A stretch of DNA of 64,000 bases from NCBI RefSeq assembly GCF_030269925.1, contig NC_085133.1, forward strand, positions 3,306,001 to 3,370,000, written 5' to 3'. Below are positions 54,472-64,000 of the stretch, piece after piece. The stretch's first letter is position 1; each line of letters starts with the position of its first letter. Made by a program: the position numbers and the translations under genes. The DNA comes from Bombyx mori. Its lineage: Eukaryota > Arthropoda > Insecta > Lepidoptera > Bombycidae. The notes under the pieces were generated by a model. That model was not told the DNA's origin. It did no database searches and saw only the letters and a list, made by a program, of their open reading frames with translations.

Positions 54472-54810
54472 TGAAATTTATTTGTATGAAACAATAATTA
54501 AATTGGCATAAGGGCTAACATTTACTAAACAATGTTGACCTATTTATATTTTGATGAAAATTGTAAGTATTTCATAACTATTTCAACTGTCTAAGGATCT
54601 CAGTTATTGTGAATAAAATTACTTATCTCAATATAGCAAGCTCACAGATAGTATTAAGTGCAAAATAGGGTTTTAAGACGGTAATTTAGTGCTTCATAGG
54701 GATTTTCGGATATGACGTCACCACTGAAGAATTGGCAAGCGGCTCAGGGCTTACTTCTCAAACAGAGCTAGAGAAAGATAGGGTATGCACATTAAAATTA
54801 TAACTTTTAC

Positions 54811-55050
54811 TAGTAGTAGGACCTCTTGTGAGTCCGCACAGGTAGGTACCACCACCCTGCCTATTTCTGCCGTGCAGCAGTAATGCGTTTCGGTTTGAAG
54901 GGTAGGGCAGCCGTTGTAACTATACTGAGACCTTAGAACTTATATCTCAAGGTGGGAGGCACATTTACGTTGTAGGTGTCTATGGGCTCCAGTAACCACT
55001 TAACAACCAAGTGGGCAGTAAGCTCGTCCACCCATCTAATCAATAAAAAA
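54811..55050 (+). mobile_element. Bm1 SINE, half-length class
   Basis: TAGTAGTAGGACCTCTTGTG to CATCTAATCAATAAAAAA. A family-B LINE fragment starts in its A tail. Confidence 0.92.
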
Positions 55051-55274
55051 CCTGGAACCGCTGCGTTCATGGACAGTGCGTTTCCAAAGATCTTTTTTGC
55101 CACGTACCATCCGACTTTGGAATTAATTCTCCTCCACGGTGTTTTCCGAGCGCTATGACATGTCCTTCTTCAAACGAGGCTTGCGGAGAGTACTTAATGG
55201 TAGGCAGCGGCTTGGCTCTGCCCCTGGCATTGCTGACGTCCATGAGCGACGATGACCACTTACTATCAGTTGGG
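55051..55274 (+). mobile_element. Family-B LINE fragment
   Basis: CCTGGAACCGCTGCGTTC to TTGGGCCGTATGC. It starts in the Bm1 A tail and is cut before the CGTCTGCC end. Confidence 0.82.
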
Positions 55275-55339
55275 CCGTATGCCTCTAGCCTCTTGTACTT
55301 TCACAGTATTTGCCTACAGGTTCCTTTTTAATTATATAA

Positions 55340-55450
55340 TCACAACGGCTGCCCCACCCTTCAAACCGACACGCATTACTGCTTCACGGCAGAAATAGGC
55401 AGGGCGGTGGTACCTACCCGCGCGGACTCACAAGAGGTCCTACCACCAGT
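55340..55450 (-). mobile_element. Bm1 SINE fragment
   Basis: Minus strand from TTACTGGTGGTAGGACCTC to GGCAGCCGTTGTG, lacking the 3' ~120 bp. Confidence 0.85.
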
Positions 55451-55849
55451 AAGCAATATTAATAATACTACAACAGAAAACACATTAACGTCGCCATTAC
55501 ACACGTTATAATGCACAATACGAACAATTGACGTACGTAAAATGTTCTAAGAACAGCTGCTTCGATATACGAACTGGGTCATAATTTTCATCGATTGAGC
55601 TGTGACGCGGCCCGTTGCATAACAAGCGACCCAGATTCGAAGCAATACTCACAGGCAGACCAACACCCACCGACGCTAGGTAAATAAATAATCAAGAAAA
55701 TCAAAATACATAAGCTACAACTGTTTTTTGGTATGTCGAAAAATTTCGATTTTTTCAAAAGATTTTCGAACTTCGTACGTAATGGTAATGGAATTTCAAA
55801 TATCTAGGACGAACTCCGGTTAATATTGGCGTGATGAGACAATCAGACG

Positions 55850-56086
55850 CAGGATCTTCTGAGTCCGCACGGGTAGATACCACCACCCCGTCCATTTCTG
55901 TCGTGAAGACGTAATGTGTTTCGGTTTGAAGGGTAGGGCAGCCGTTGTAGCTATACTGAAACCTTAGAACTTATATCTCAAGGTGGGTGGCGCATTTACG
56001 TTGTAGATGTCTATGGGCTCCAGTAACCACTTAACACCAGTTGCACTGTGAGCATGTCCATCCATCTAAGAAAAAAAAAGAAAAAA
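55850..56086 (+). mobile_element. Bm1 SINE, 3' part
   Basis: AGGATCTTCTGAGTCCGCAC to CATCTAAGAAAAAAAAAG. Confidence 0.88.
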
Positions 56087-56159
56087 CATTTCTTTAGGGG
56101 ACCAATACTAAGCTTCATGCAAAGCAACCCTCTTAGCATGGCCACCGCTCATTACATAT

Positions 56160-56495
56160 CCGATTCAGGCAACGAGACAACACCAGACCGCCGTCGCCTC
56201 TGCCCTCGGATCGCCGCCGGATCTGCTCTCACTGCTTTTAAGCTCTTCAAGCATTGATCACTTGTTCAACTCTACGTCATAACCAAACTAACTAGCCCAT
56301 ATATACAGTCCACTGAGTTTCTCTTCGGATTTTCTGAGTGGGTGGTGATTGCGATCTGGTAGAAAAGCGCATCGATCACCGTCCTCGTTCAACTCTTCGT
56401 CATAACCAAACTAACTAGCCCATATATACAGCTCACTAAGTTTCTCGTCGGTTTTTCTGAGTGGGTCGCGATTCCGATCTGGTAGTAGATTCTGC
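56160..56495 (+). mobile_element. BMC1-like LINE fragment, locally duplicated
   Basis: ORF-end and 3' UTR blocks. ACCAAACTAACTAGCCCATA and the following ~100 bp occur twice (about 56283 and 56404), so this part is already duplicated before the array downstream. Confidence 0.75.
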
Positions 56496-57262
56496 GAAGC
56501 ACTGCTCTCTAGGGCTGCTAGGGCCAGTGTTAGCAAGGTCTCTCAGGTTGAGCCCGTGATCTCACCTACCAGTCAGAGTGTAGCTGGAATAGTCCCTTAG
56601 CTACCAGTGATTATAGAAGAAATAACTAAATCTTCAGCGAAGCGCTGCTCTTGCTAGGGCTAGTGTTAGCAAACTCTCTCAGGTTGAGCTCGTCTCGGTT
56701 GAGTCAGAGCGTAGCTAGAATAGTCCCTTAGGCTACCAACGATTGGGGAAGAAAAAACGAAATCTTCAACGAAGCACTGCTCTTGCTAGGGCTAGTGTTA
56801 GCAAACTCTCTCAGGTTGAGCTCATCTCGATTGAGTCAGAGCGTAGCTAGAATAGTCCCTTAGGCTACCAACGATTAGGGAAGAAAAAACGAAATCTTCA
56901 ACGAAGCACTGCTCTTGCTAGGACTAGTGTTAGCAAACTCTCTCAGGTTGAGCTCATCTCGATTGAGTCAGAGCGTAGCTAGAATAGTCCCTTAGGCTAC
57001 CAACGATTAGGGAAGAAAAAACGAAATCTTCAACGAAGCACTGCTCTTGCTAGGGCTAGTGTTCGTCAACTCTCTCAGGTTGAGCTCATCTCGGTTGAGT
57101 CAGAGCGTAGCTTTTTTTTTATTGCCTTTGTAGGCAGACGAGCATACGGCCCACCTGATGAGTGGTTACCGTCGCCCATGGACTTCAGCAATGCCAGGGG
57201 CAGAGCCAAGCCGCTGCCTACAAAAGCTAGAATAGTCCCTTAAGCTACCAGCGATTAGGAAA
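56496..57262 (+). repeat. 132-bp tandem array from a LINE 3' end
   Basis: Units start GAAGC(A/G)CTGCTC at 56496, 56639, 56771, 56903 and 57035; the last three spacings are exactly 132 bp. Each unit carries the BMC1-like end (GCTAGTGTTAGCAAACTCTC to CTTAGGCTACCAACGATT) plus GGGAAGAAAAAACGAAATC as linker. The last unit is split by a solo family-B unit. Confidence 0.93.
57113..57224 (-). mobile_element. Solo family-B unit inside the tandem array
   Basis: Minus strand TTTGTAGGCAGCGGCTTGG to CTACAAAGGCAATAAAAAAA. Flanked by AGCT (57109-57112 and 57225-57228), restoring GCGTAGCTAGAATAG when removed. Confidence 0.9.
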
Positions 57263-57627
57263 GTAGTATATAAAAATAGAAGTAAAAGTTGCAAGCTGGC
57301 TTATTTACAGTCGAGGTGACGAAAGCGTCTGAAAAACTGGACGACACACGGGTGTTACGCTGATGCGACCATCTAGGTCAGCATCGATCGATCCCTACAC
57401 TGTTATGCAACCTGTTGCGTCACTCTCGACCCACTTCTGAATACAAAACAAATTACCTTTTGCAAACGTAAACACCAGTAATGCTTTTATAAGACTTACT
57501 CTATCATGCATTTATAATGCATCATTATTTAATGGCTTCATTTATTGCATTGATGCTTGAATAAGCTCACGGCTCGCTTCGATTGGCTACCGGAGCACAC
57601 GTTACAAAAAGTAGAAATTTCAGTTAT

Positions 57628-57861
57628 ATTTTTTATTGCTTAGGTGGGTGGACGAGCTTACGGCCCACCTGGTGTTAAAGGGTTACCGGAGCCCATAGAC
57701 ATCTACAACGTAAATGCCGTCACCTACCTTAAAATACGAGTTCTAAGGTCTCAGTTTTTACAATACAACGGCTGCCACACCCTTCAAACTGAAACGCATT
57801 ACTGCTTCACGGCAGACATAGGCAGGGCAGTTTTACCTACCCGTGCGGTTTCATAAGCCAG
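57628..57861 (-). mobile_element. Bm1 SINE, diverged
   Basis: Minus-strand Bm1 tail to the middle region; a further decayed Bm1 scrap lies at 57551-57600. Confidence 0.82.
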
Positions 57862-58167
57862 AATAGCTGTAGCAACCCGTGCAAGCTCACAAAAAGCCCT
57901 ACCCTAAGTAAAGACCGATCGTCACAGTTACATAATCCCATAAGTTACGTAATAAAGTTCTTTAGTAAATCACCGGAGTGACGTCATTACTAACTTGCCT
58001 TTGAAACGGAATTCCACGAATCGGTCGCCGTAAGTAATTATACTCCCGGGTAGGGGCTCAAAACACACCCCAAAAAAATGGCTAACCTATTGTGTGCCTT
58101 TCCTTGCACTAAGATTGTGTTACGGCAGAAAAAATCCGGATACGCCCTCTCCTACACTTGCTATTTT

Positions 58168-58283
58168 ACTGGTGGTAGGACGTCGTATGAGCGTGAAGCA
58201 GTAATGCAGTTTAAAGGATGCGGTATTCATTGTAAAAACTGAGACTTACAAAGGTATAGACGTCTATGGGATCCGATGACCAC
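58168..58283 (+). mobile_element. Decayed Bm1 SINE
   Basis: TTTACTGGTGGTAGGAC, GTGAAGCAGTAATGC and GTCTATGGGATCC remain with internal deletions. 58284-59190 holds no recognised gene; an ATT-repeat tail at 58885-58905 may end an old retroelement. Confidence 0.6.
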
Positions 58284-59197
58284 CTTCTTCATAAATCACG
58301 TTTCATAGACATTCTCGTCATTGAGATAAAACAGAATGTTTACTATAATACAATCGATGATACGTTAAATAACAATGGAACGCGTAAAACTGGGCCGCCT
58401 TTGAATAATCAACTTACATAACAATCGATAAAGCCTTGACCGAATTAAAAAAATATTTATTATGTAACTCATAAAAAAAGCATTAAACAATACACAAATC
58501 TGACCTAATCTAGTTCTAATACTTGCAATTTACGAAACTAAATCGTTGTTATAAAAAATACAACTTTGGAATTCACTTCCTCATAACTAATATTAAGACA
58601 AATGATCGCGTAGCTTTAAAAATAAAGGTTCGGCAACTTTTTCTGAACCAATTTGCAGTAAAATCTAGTAATTATAATCGCAATCTAGTGTGTTGGTATT
58701 TTTCTGTGAAATTCACTTTATCTTTACTATTATTTTTTCTTTTTCGTGTCTGATAAATATTTTATTATGCTGTATTATAAATGTGTTCATCTATGAGAAT
58801 ACGTATATAAATATGTGTAAATTTTGTATTATATAATTATAACGATATTAAATATGTACTGTGAATGTATTTTTTATGTGTATATAAAATTATTATTATT
58901 ATTATATTTTCTTTTATCTCAAAAAGGAAGATACCTACCACAGGATGCTCTACACCACCCTTTGTTGGTAGAGAATGCCTTAGGCATAAAGTTTTGTGCC
59001 TAAAATTGAATAAATAAGTAAATAAATAAAACTACCTTCACTGGTTTGTCTCGCGTTTTGTGTTAAGGGACCACGCAGTCATTCAGTTGACCTTGACCAC
59101 GAAAACGATGACGTATTCGAATTGACATAAATACAATGATATTTTAAAAAACCGTAAAAGTATTTTTAATTATTCTACGATAATAGAATAATTAAAT

Positions 59198-59317
59198 TAG
59201 GCAGCGGCTTGGCTCTGCCCCTGGCATTGCTGAAGTCCATGGGCGACGGTAACCACTCACCATCAGGTGGGCCGTATGCTCGTCTGCCTAAAAGGGCAAT
59301 AAAAAAAAAAGAAAAAG
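59198..59317 (+). mobile_element. Solo family-B unit
   Basis: TTAGGCAGCGGCTTGGC to CTAAAAGGGCAATAAAAAAA. 59318-59980 unassigned. Confidence 0.87.
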
Positions 59318-59982
59318 ATAAACGAAGAGAATAAATTTTATTCCCATATCCTTTACAGTCGACGTCATAATACAAATTTTTATACGCCTGATTTATCGAA
59401 TACTATTTATTGTTAGATCGTGATAAGATGTATTGTGAGCCCGGGTAAGTACTTTCATCCTGTTCCAAAGTCATCATCCGTTCCCTTTTTGTTGTATGTC
59501 CGTGATAAAATACAAATAACATTTCGATTTAAAGCAACATGGGCTCGACCGCCCTCCTAATGCAACAGTGGTTTAACCCTTTTAGTGCCGCAAAGAAATT
59601 GGCAGAAATTGTTTTTTGAGGATTTTTAAGAAAAATTACCAAAAAAATCACTTTAACTAAACCCATGCTTAATTCACAGCAAAACAATTTTAATGGTTAT
59701 TTATAAAGGTTTATTAGCTTATTTAAAACGTTATACGCGTGTGCTCTAAGACACGTCCGTACCTAATACCTGTACCTAATACTTATAACCAAACTGCGCA
59801 ATAGTCGGTATTCCGACGCTCCGCACTTTAGGCGCATTAATGGAGAATCGATCTATCGACGATTCGCGCTCAAAGAATAATTACTGTATATCACTAATAC
59901 TCGCAAACGACGCCTCAAGTCACGATGTCGATGAGTTAATTTCGTTCCACTCTTCGAACCGGGTAGTTTTCGCGGCAGAGAC

Positions 59983-60355
59983 GGCCCTGTTGGTGATACC
60001 AACCAACCCAAACCCATACCCCACCCCAGAACCAAATTAATGAATGAAAACGGCCCTATTGGTGATACCGACCCACCTTTTTTTTATTACTTAGATGGGT
60101 GGACGAGCTCACAGCCCACCTGGTGTTAAGTGGTTACTGGAGCCCATAGACATTTACAACATAAATGCGCCACCCACCTTAAGATATAAGTTCTAAGGTC
60201 TCAGTATAGTTACAACGGCTGCCCCACCCTTCAAGCCGAAACGCATGCTTCACGGCAGAAATAGGCGGGGTGGTGGTATCTACCCGTGTGGGCTCACGTG
60301 AGGTCCTACCACCTAAACCCATACCCCACCCCAGAACCAAATGAATGAATGATAC
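59983..60355. repeat. ~68-bp duplication interrupted by Bm1
   Basis: ACGGCCCTGTTGGTGATACC to GAACCAAATTAATGAATGA is repeated as ACGGCCCTATTGGTGATACC | Bm1 | AAACCCATACCCCACCCCAG and on. The Bm1 lies within the second unit. Confidence 0.82.
60079..60313 (-). mobile_element. Bm1 SINE, half-length class
   Basis: Minus strand from GGTGGTAGGACCTC to the T run. Small deletion (GCATTACTGCTTCACG shortened to GCATGCTTCACG). Confidence 0.9.
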
Positions 60356-60684
60356 GTTAGATATTTTATACCAGACCGGTGTTCTGGTCGTTCTGAAGCG
60401 TGACGCAAGTAGTTTCATCAGAGTCGGTCCGGTTTTTATGCATTACAGCCAAGGTTTCGAGATTAGGTCATTTCTTAGAATCGCGTTCTGTTATCGATTT
60501 TGTAATCGACTCGTGAATTTATCGTATCGTGTGCATTATTAAACTAAGAAGTAAGTCGCATTTGAGGTTCTTTTTTTGCGAGTCGTAAACGTGATTAAAG
60601 TTATTTTGACGGCTTAATCTTAGCTTTTATTGTTTTTAATTTATTATTTCCGACAATCAAGGTTTAATAATCGTTAATTTTTGA

Positions 60685-60912
60685 AGTCGTCGTGGTCTAA
60701 CAAATAAAACGCCCGGTATATTACCTACTCGTAGCGAGCGATGCGCAATGTCTGTGTTCAAATCCCGCAGACAGGTACTAATTTTTTTTTTATAAAATAT
60801 ATACCTATGACAATCACTTTTTGTTCTATAAGCCTTGGTCTATAAACTCCGGTAACAGCTTAACACCAAGTGGGATATGATGTCGTCTATGTATATAGAA
60901 GCTTAAAAAAAA
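60685..60912 (+). mobile_element. Bm1 SINE with tRNA-like head and large internal deletion
   Basis: Head AGTCGTCGTGGTCTAAC with B box GTGTTCAAATCCCG, then a jump to CTATAAACTCCGGTAACAGC and CTTAACACCAAGTGGG. Confidence 0.78.
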
Positions 60913-61312
60913 GCCACGTGTGACACTCGGGGACTGCCACGGTAAAGCTATTGCATTTTTAGCAACTTATGCAATTATAATTAGACAATAATAATTTAAT
61001 ATTAAAACAATAATAAAATAAGATCGCGCTATATTTATAAACATTAACAAAAGATAAATATTAACTGTCCCCTTCACACTCATAAGCTAGACCGCGCGAG
61101 AGAGAGATGGGGAGTCTTTTCGTGATGTGCATGCAGTGCGACGTCACGCCGCCCGCTTATTTACAAACACTACACAAGCGCAACGCGTGAATGTGTTGAT
61201 CGCGAACTACATAGTAGACGATGTGGGGGCGTTAGGTTTTATTTTCGTTACGGAATTTCTTGATTCGGTCACCGCGCTCAAAGTCCGCGATAAAAGCTAT
61301 GCAATAGCTTAA
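60913..61312. repeat. ~400-bp dispersed repeat, copy 1
   Basis: GCCACGTGTGACACTCGGGG to CGCGATAAAAGCTATGCAATAGCTT; recurs at 62737-63135. AAGCTATTGCAT (60945-60956) and ATGCAATAGCTT (61299-61310) form a 12-bp perfect inverted repeat, but the shared sequence starts ~30 bp outside the left one. It contains GCGCGAGAGAGAGATGGG and TGACGTCAC-like GCGACGTCACGC. Confidence 0.75.
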
Positions 61313-61478
61313 AAAATTGTAATAAGTTAATAAGTCCTCGAAATATTATATTAATACAATAACTTTTTTGACATTTAATTCGACCAGTTGATCCATTAGC
61401 TCCTATACTTAGAGCATATAAAAAAAAAATTAAATTTAAACCAGCAAAAACACGTGTATTCTTGCATATACCCACATA

Positions 61479-61756
61479 TGAGTCGACTATTATCAAAGCC
61501 GCCAATGTGACTTTTGGACAATTATTGGCAAATCAGAAAAACGAATTATTGACTTTGTATTCCATTGGCAGTCAAAAACTCTTCTGAACGACGTCTTAGA
61601 TAAATAACAGGTTAAATATTAACCTTTATTTAATGCAGGTTTTGAACCGTATTCTTTGAAGGAGACGATTATATTCAAATCAATCTGTATTGACATATCA
61701 ATAACATTTTTTTTGTCCAAATGCACAGATTGCCACCTTTGATAATAGACGACTCA
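61479..61756. mobile_element. Tc1/mariner-type MITE, 278 bp
   Basis: Inverted ends TGAGTCGACTATTATCAAAG and CTTTGATAATAGACGACTCA, with further pairing inside over about 45 bp, flanked by TA (61477-61478 and 61757-61758). No coding. TA duplication fits IS630-Tc1-mariner. Confidence 0.82.
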
Positions 61757-61984
61757 TATATGGATTAAAAATACGCATCAGACGTAACATTTACGCGATC
61801 GAAGCTTGTGAAAACATTGCGTAATAACAACTACGTACTTATTTTGATTGTCAAAGATCGTGCCATTAATTTTCTTGTACATACCAAACGGCTGCTTACG
61901 TATACCTAAGTAATATAAATAACTAGGTAATAATAACTTTGCAATGCTTTCTTTGCGGCAGAAATAGACAGAATAGCGGTACTT

Positions 61985-62062
61985 ATCTACTTATTTTGAC
62001 ATTCAACAAGTGTGTGTGACATCTAAGTTGAAATAAATGATTTTGAATTTGAATTTGAATTA
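61985..62062 (+). mobile_element. LINE tail with TTTGAA repeats
   Basis: TTTTGACATTCAACAAGTGT and terminal GAATTTGAATTTGAA resemble the tail at 19640-19805. Confidence 0.55.
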
Positions 62063-62159
62063 TCAGGACCCATAGTACTTCCGATCACCGCTGATAATAC
62101 TGTTTATCTTTCTTTAAGCGAAGTTGGAAAATGTAAGTGGTGGTACCTACGCGTATCTA

Positions 62160-62414
62160 ACTAGTCTGGCCATAAATACTGCTACATAAAAACTTTTTCT
62201 TTTTTCAGCTTTTTAATTATTTTGACATAGATTCGTGGCCAAACAGATTAAAGACCTGTATAAAAGCCAAAGGTGGCCATTTCGAATAGATTTTTTTTTA
62301 ATAATTATTTGCTGAGACTTTAATAAAAATGTAGGTATAAATTTTAATAATATTACATTACTTCGTTAAAAAAAATGCATTTTCCTTTTTAACAGAAGTT
62401 ATAGCTGGACTTGG
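62160..62414 (+). mobile_element. Internally deleted mariner element, older copy
   Basis: Imperfect inverted ends ACTAGTCTGGCCATAAATAC and the complement of ATAGCTGGACTTGG, with TA at 62158-62159 and 62415-62416. It encodes a C-terminal scrap FDIDSWPNRLKTCIKAKGGH followed by FE and stop at 62287-62289, homologous to the scrap in 25734-26046. Confidence 0.72.
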
Positions 62415-62632
62415 TATAATACAAGCGCGAATTACCACTCACAGCTGCGTAGTATGCCATCAAAGGCAAGAAATATGATTTTAAAGCCACCAGCCGTTGA
62501 AAAATTAAAAGCTCGATTTTGGATATCTTTATCGTTTTTAACACACTTTTACTAACTTGGTGGTGTAACTGTATATTTTGTACGTAACAGAATGTTTGAA
62601 AGTCATCTGCACCGACCTTAAGACAAGCTTTT

Positions 62633-62736
62633 TAGGCAGCAGCTTGGCTCTGCCCCTGGCATCGCTGGAGTCCATGGGCAACGGTAACCGCTCAACAGAT
62701 GGGCCTTATGCTTTGCCTACAAGGGCACTACAAAAA
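62633..62736 (+). mobile_element. Solo family-B unit
   Basis: TTAGGCAGCAGCTTGGCTC to CTACAAGGGCACTACAAAA with small deletions. It abuts the 400-bp repeat. Confidence 0.78.
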
Positions 62737-63135
62737 CACGTGTGGCACTTGGTGACTGTCACGGTAAAACTTTTGCTTAGCATTTTTTTATCATCTTATG
62801 CATTATTATTAGACAATAATAATTTAATATTAAAACAATAATAAAATAAGACCACGCTATATTTATAAACATTAACTAAAGCAAAATATTAACTGTCCCC
62901 TTCACACTCATAAGCTAGACCGCGCGAGAGAGAGATGGGCAGACTTTTCATAATTCGGATGCAGTGCGACGTCACGCCACGCGCTTATTCACAAACACTA
63001 CACAAGCGCAACGTGTGAATATGTTGAACGCGAGCTACATGATAGGCAGAGAGGTGTTAGGTTGTTTTCGTTACGGAATTTCTCGATTCGGTCGCCGCGC
63101 TCAAAGCCCGCGATAAAATCTATGCATTAGCTTAA
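62737..63135. repeat. ~400-bp dispersed repeat, copy 2
   Basis: CACGTGTGGCACTTGGTGAC to GCGATAAAATCTATGCATTAGC. Closely similar to copy 1 in the same orientation, 1.8 kb away. Confidence 0.75.
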
Positions 63136-63139
63136 AAAT

Positions 63140-63895
63140 AAAAAACTTTGTACGCACATCTTTGACCCATTACAATATTTATTGTATACGTATTTTATAA
63201 CTTCCTTCTAATATCTTGACCAATAGCAAGAAGATACAAAAAAATGAATGAAATCCATAGCTAGTTCGGTTTGTTTTATTTATGTAACTAATTTTTTTTT
63301 CAATATTATTATACGTTAGAATTTATTGTTAGTTCAATTTAGAACTACAAATTATCATTATTTTTTATTATTTTACGTTAGATCTAAAATTCAAAATCCA
63401 TTAGCCATAGTCCAGATTTCCAAGTCCTACACTATTAGGGTTTCTTACTTTATAGAGCGAATGTTATATAATTAGATTGATTTCATGAAACACGTGGATG
63501 TAATTAATCTCTTAGTTTATTGTTACGGATAGCTGAATAAATACACATCATTAAAGTTTTATTAATTTTCAATGGTTTATTGAAAATCGACGCGGTCAAG
63601 ACTTTAACAGCGTTATTAAATTAATGGGTGATGTTATAAACGCACCAGATTGCAAATATCACAGCTTTGAAACCTGAAACTTTTTTTCTTTCTAATATAA
63701 CCTTTATTCTTTAGCACCGTAGCGAATTCAGATTCGAGCAAACGTAAACTACCCTCGAAAAGCGACCTTAGAAAGAGACAAATATACGAGAGAATGAGAT
63801 ATACTGCATAGCGTCTCATTTTTTGTGCGAATTTCACAGTTTTTTTTCGCACTTCACCCACTGCCACCCACTCTTAAATATGAGAAATATATGAA
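63140..63895. other. Unassigned AT-rich stretch
   Basis: No gene or repeat recognised. Confidence 0.4.
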
Positions 63896-63897
63896 TT

Positions 63898-64000
63898 ACT
63901 GGTGGTAGGACCTCTTGTGAGTCCGCGCGGGTGGGTACCACCACTCTGCCTATTTCTGCCGTGAAGCAGTAATGCGTTTCGGTTTGAAGGGTGGGGCAGT
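63898..64000 (+). mobile_element. Bm1 SINE, half-length class, cut by window end
   Basis: Starts ACTGGTGGTAGGACCTC, again at the recurrent boundary, and runs off the window at GGGTGGGGCAG. Confidence 0.9.

Noticed and set aside
58523..58753. AT-rich 76-codon frame
   Set aside because: Lys/Asn/Phe-rich composition expected from AT-rich DNA, followed by an ATT-repeat tail; no motif.

Overview
This window looks like silkworm (Bombyx mori, or its close relative B. mandarina) nuclear DNA. The reason is the sheer number of copies of a tRNA-headed SINE whose full form is about 435-440 bp with a 3' end of the form ...CATCTAAGCAATAAAA. I take this to be Bm1. Copies of a jockey-type LINE resembling silkworm BMC1/L1Bm and several lepidopteran Helitron families sit alongside it. 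Family names come from recognition, not from a search. The background is AT-rich, and I see no rRNA, no functional tRNA, no CRISPR array and no complete host gene.

Layout. 0-5 kb: three Helitron families, Bm1 pieces, a fragment of a second LINE (here 'family B') and RTE-type remnants. 5-12 kb: two fold-back elements, a lepidopteran tRNA-derived SINE, and the best LINE copy of the window (6971-8317, with target-site duplication), followed by two more LINE tails with clear duplications. 12-18 kb: Helitrons, a LINE copy killed by two stop codons, and an inverted LINE inserted beside a 48-bp palindrome. 18.4-19.2 kb: a minisatellite of about 85 bp x 10. 20-28 kb: decayed LINEs, a hAT-like MITE with an 8-bp duplication, a mariner-derived MITE, and a Bm1/RTE chimera. 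28-44 kb: dense Bm1, nested insertions, three GC-rich LINE 3' ends, paired Helitrons. 44-49 kb: fold-back element, Helitron, a family-B LINE inserted in a Bm1. 49.2-54.5 kb: the most gene-like part, with a cysteine-rich terminal exon on the minus strand and two weaker minus-strand exon candidates. 55-64 kb: a LINE-derived 132-bp tandem array, two mariner/Tc1-type MITEs, a second mariner derivative, and a 400-bp repeat present twice.

How the parts relate. Bm1 and the family-B LINE share a similar last ~55 bp, which suggests Bm1 uses a family-B-like reverse transcriptase. Ten short family-B copies start at the same point, next to a short terminal inverted repeat, so they behave like a ~110-bp SINE-like unit rather than random truncations. 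Many insertions show readable target duplications, so relative ages can be ordered by nesting (LINE in Bm1, Bm1 in Helitron, solo unit in a LINE-derived array). The only candidate host coding sequence is the minus-strand cysteine-rich exon at 49180-49752.
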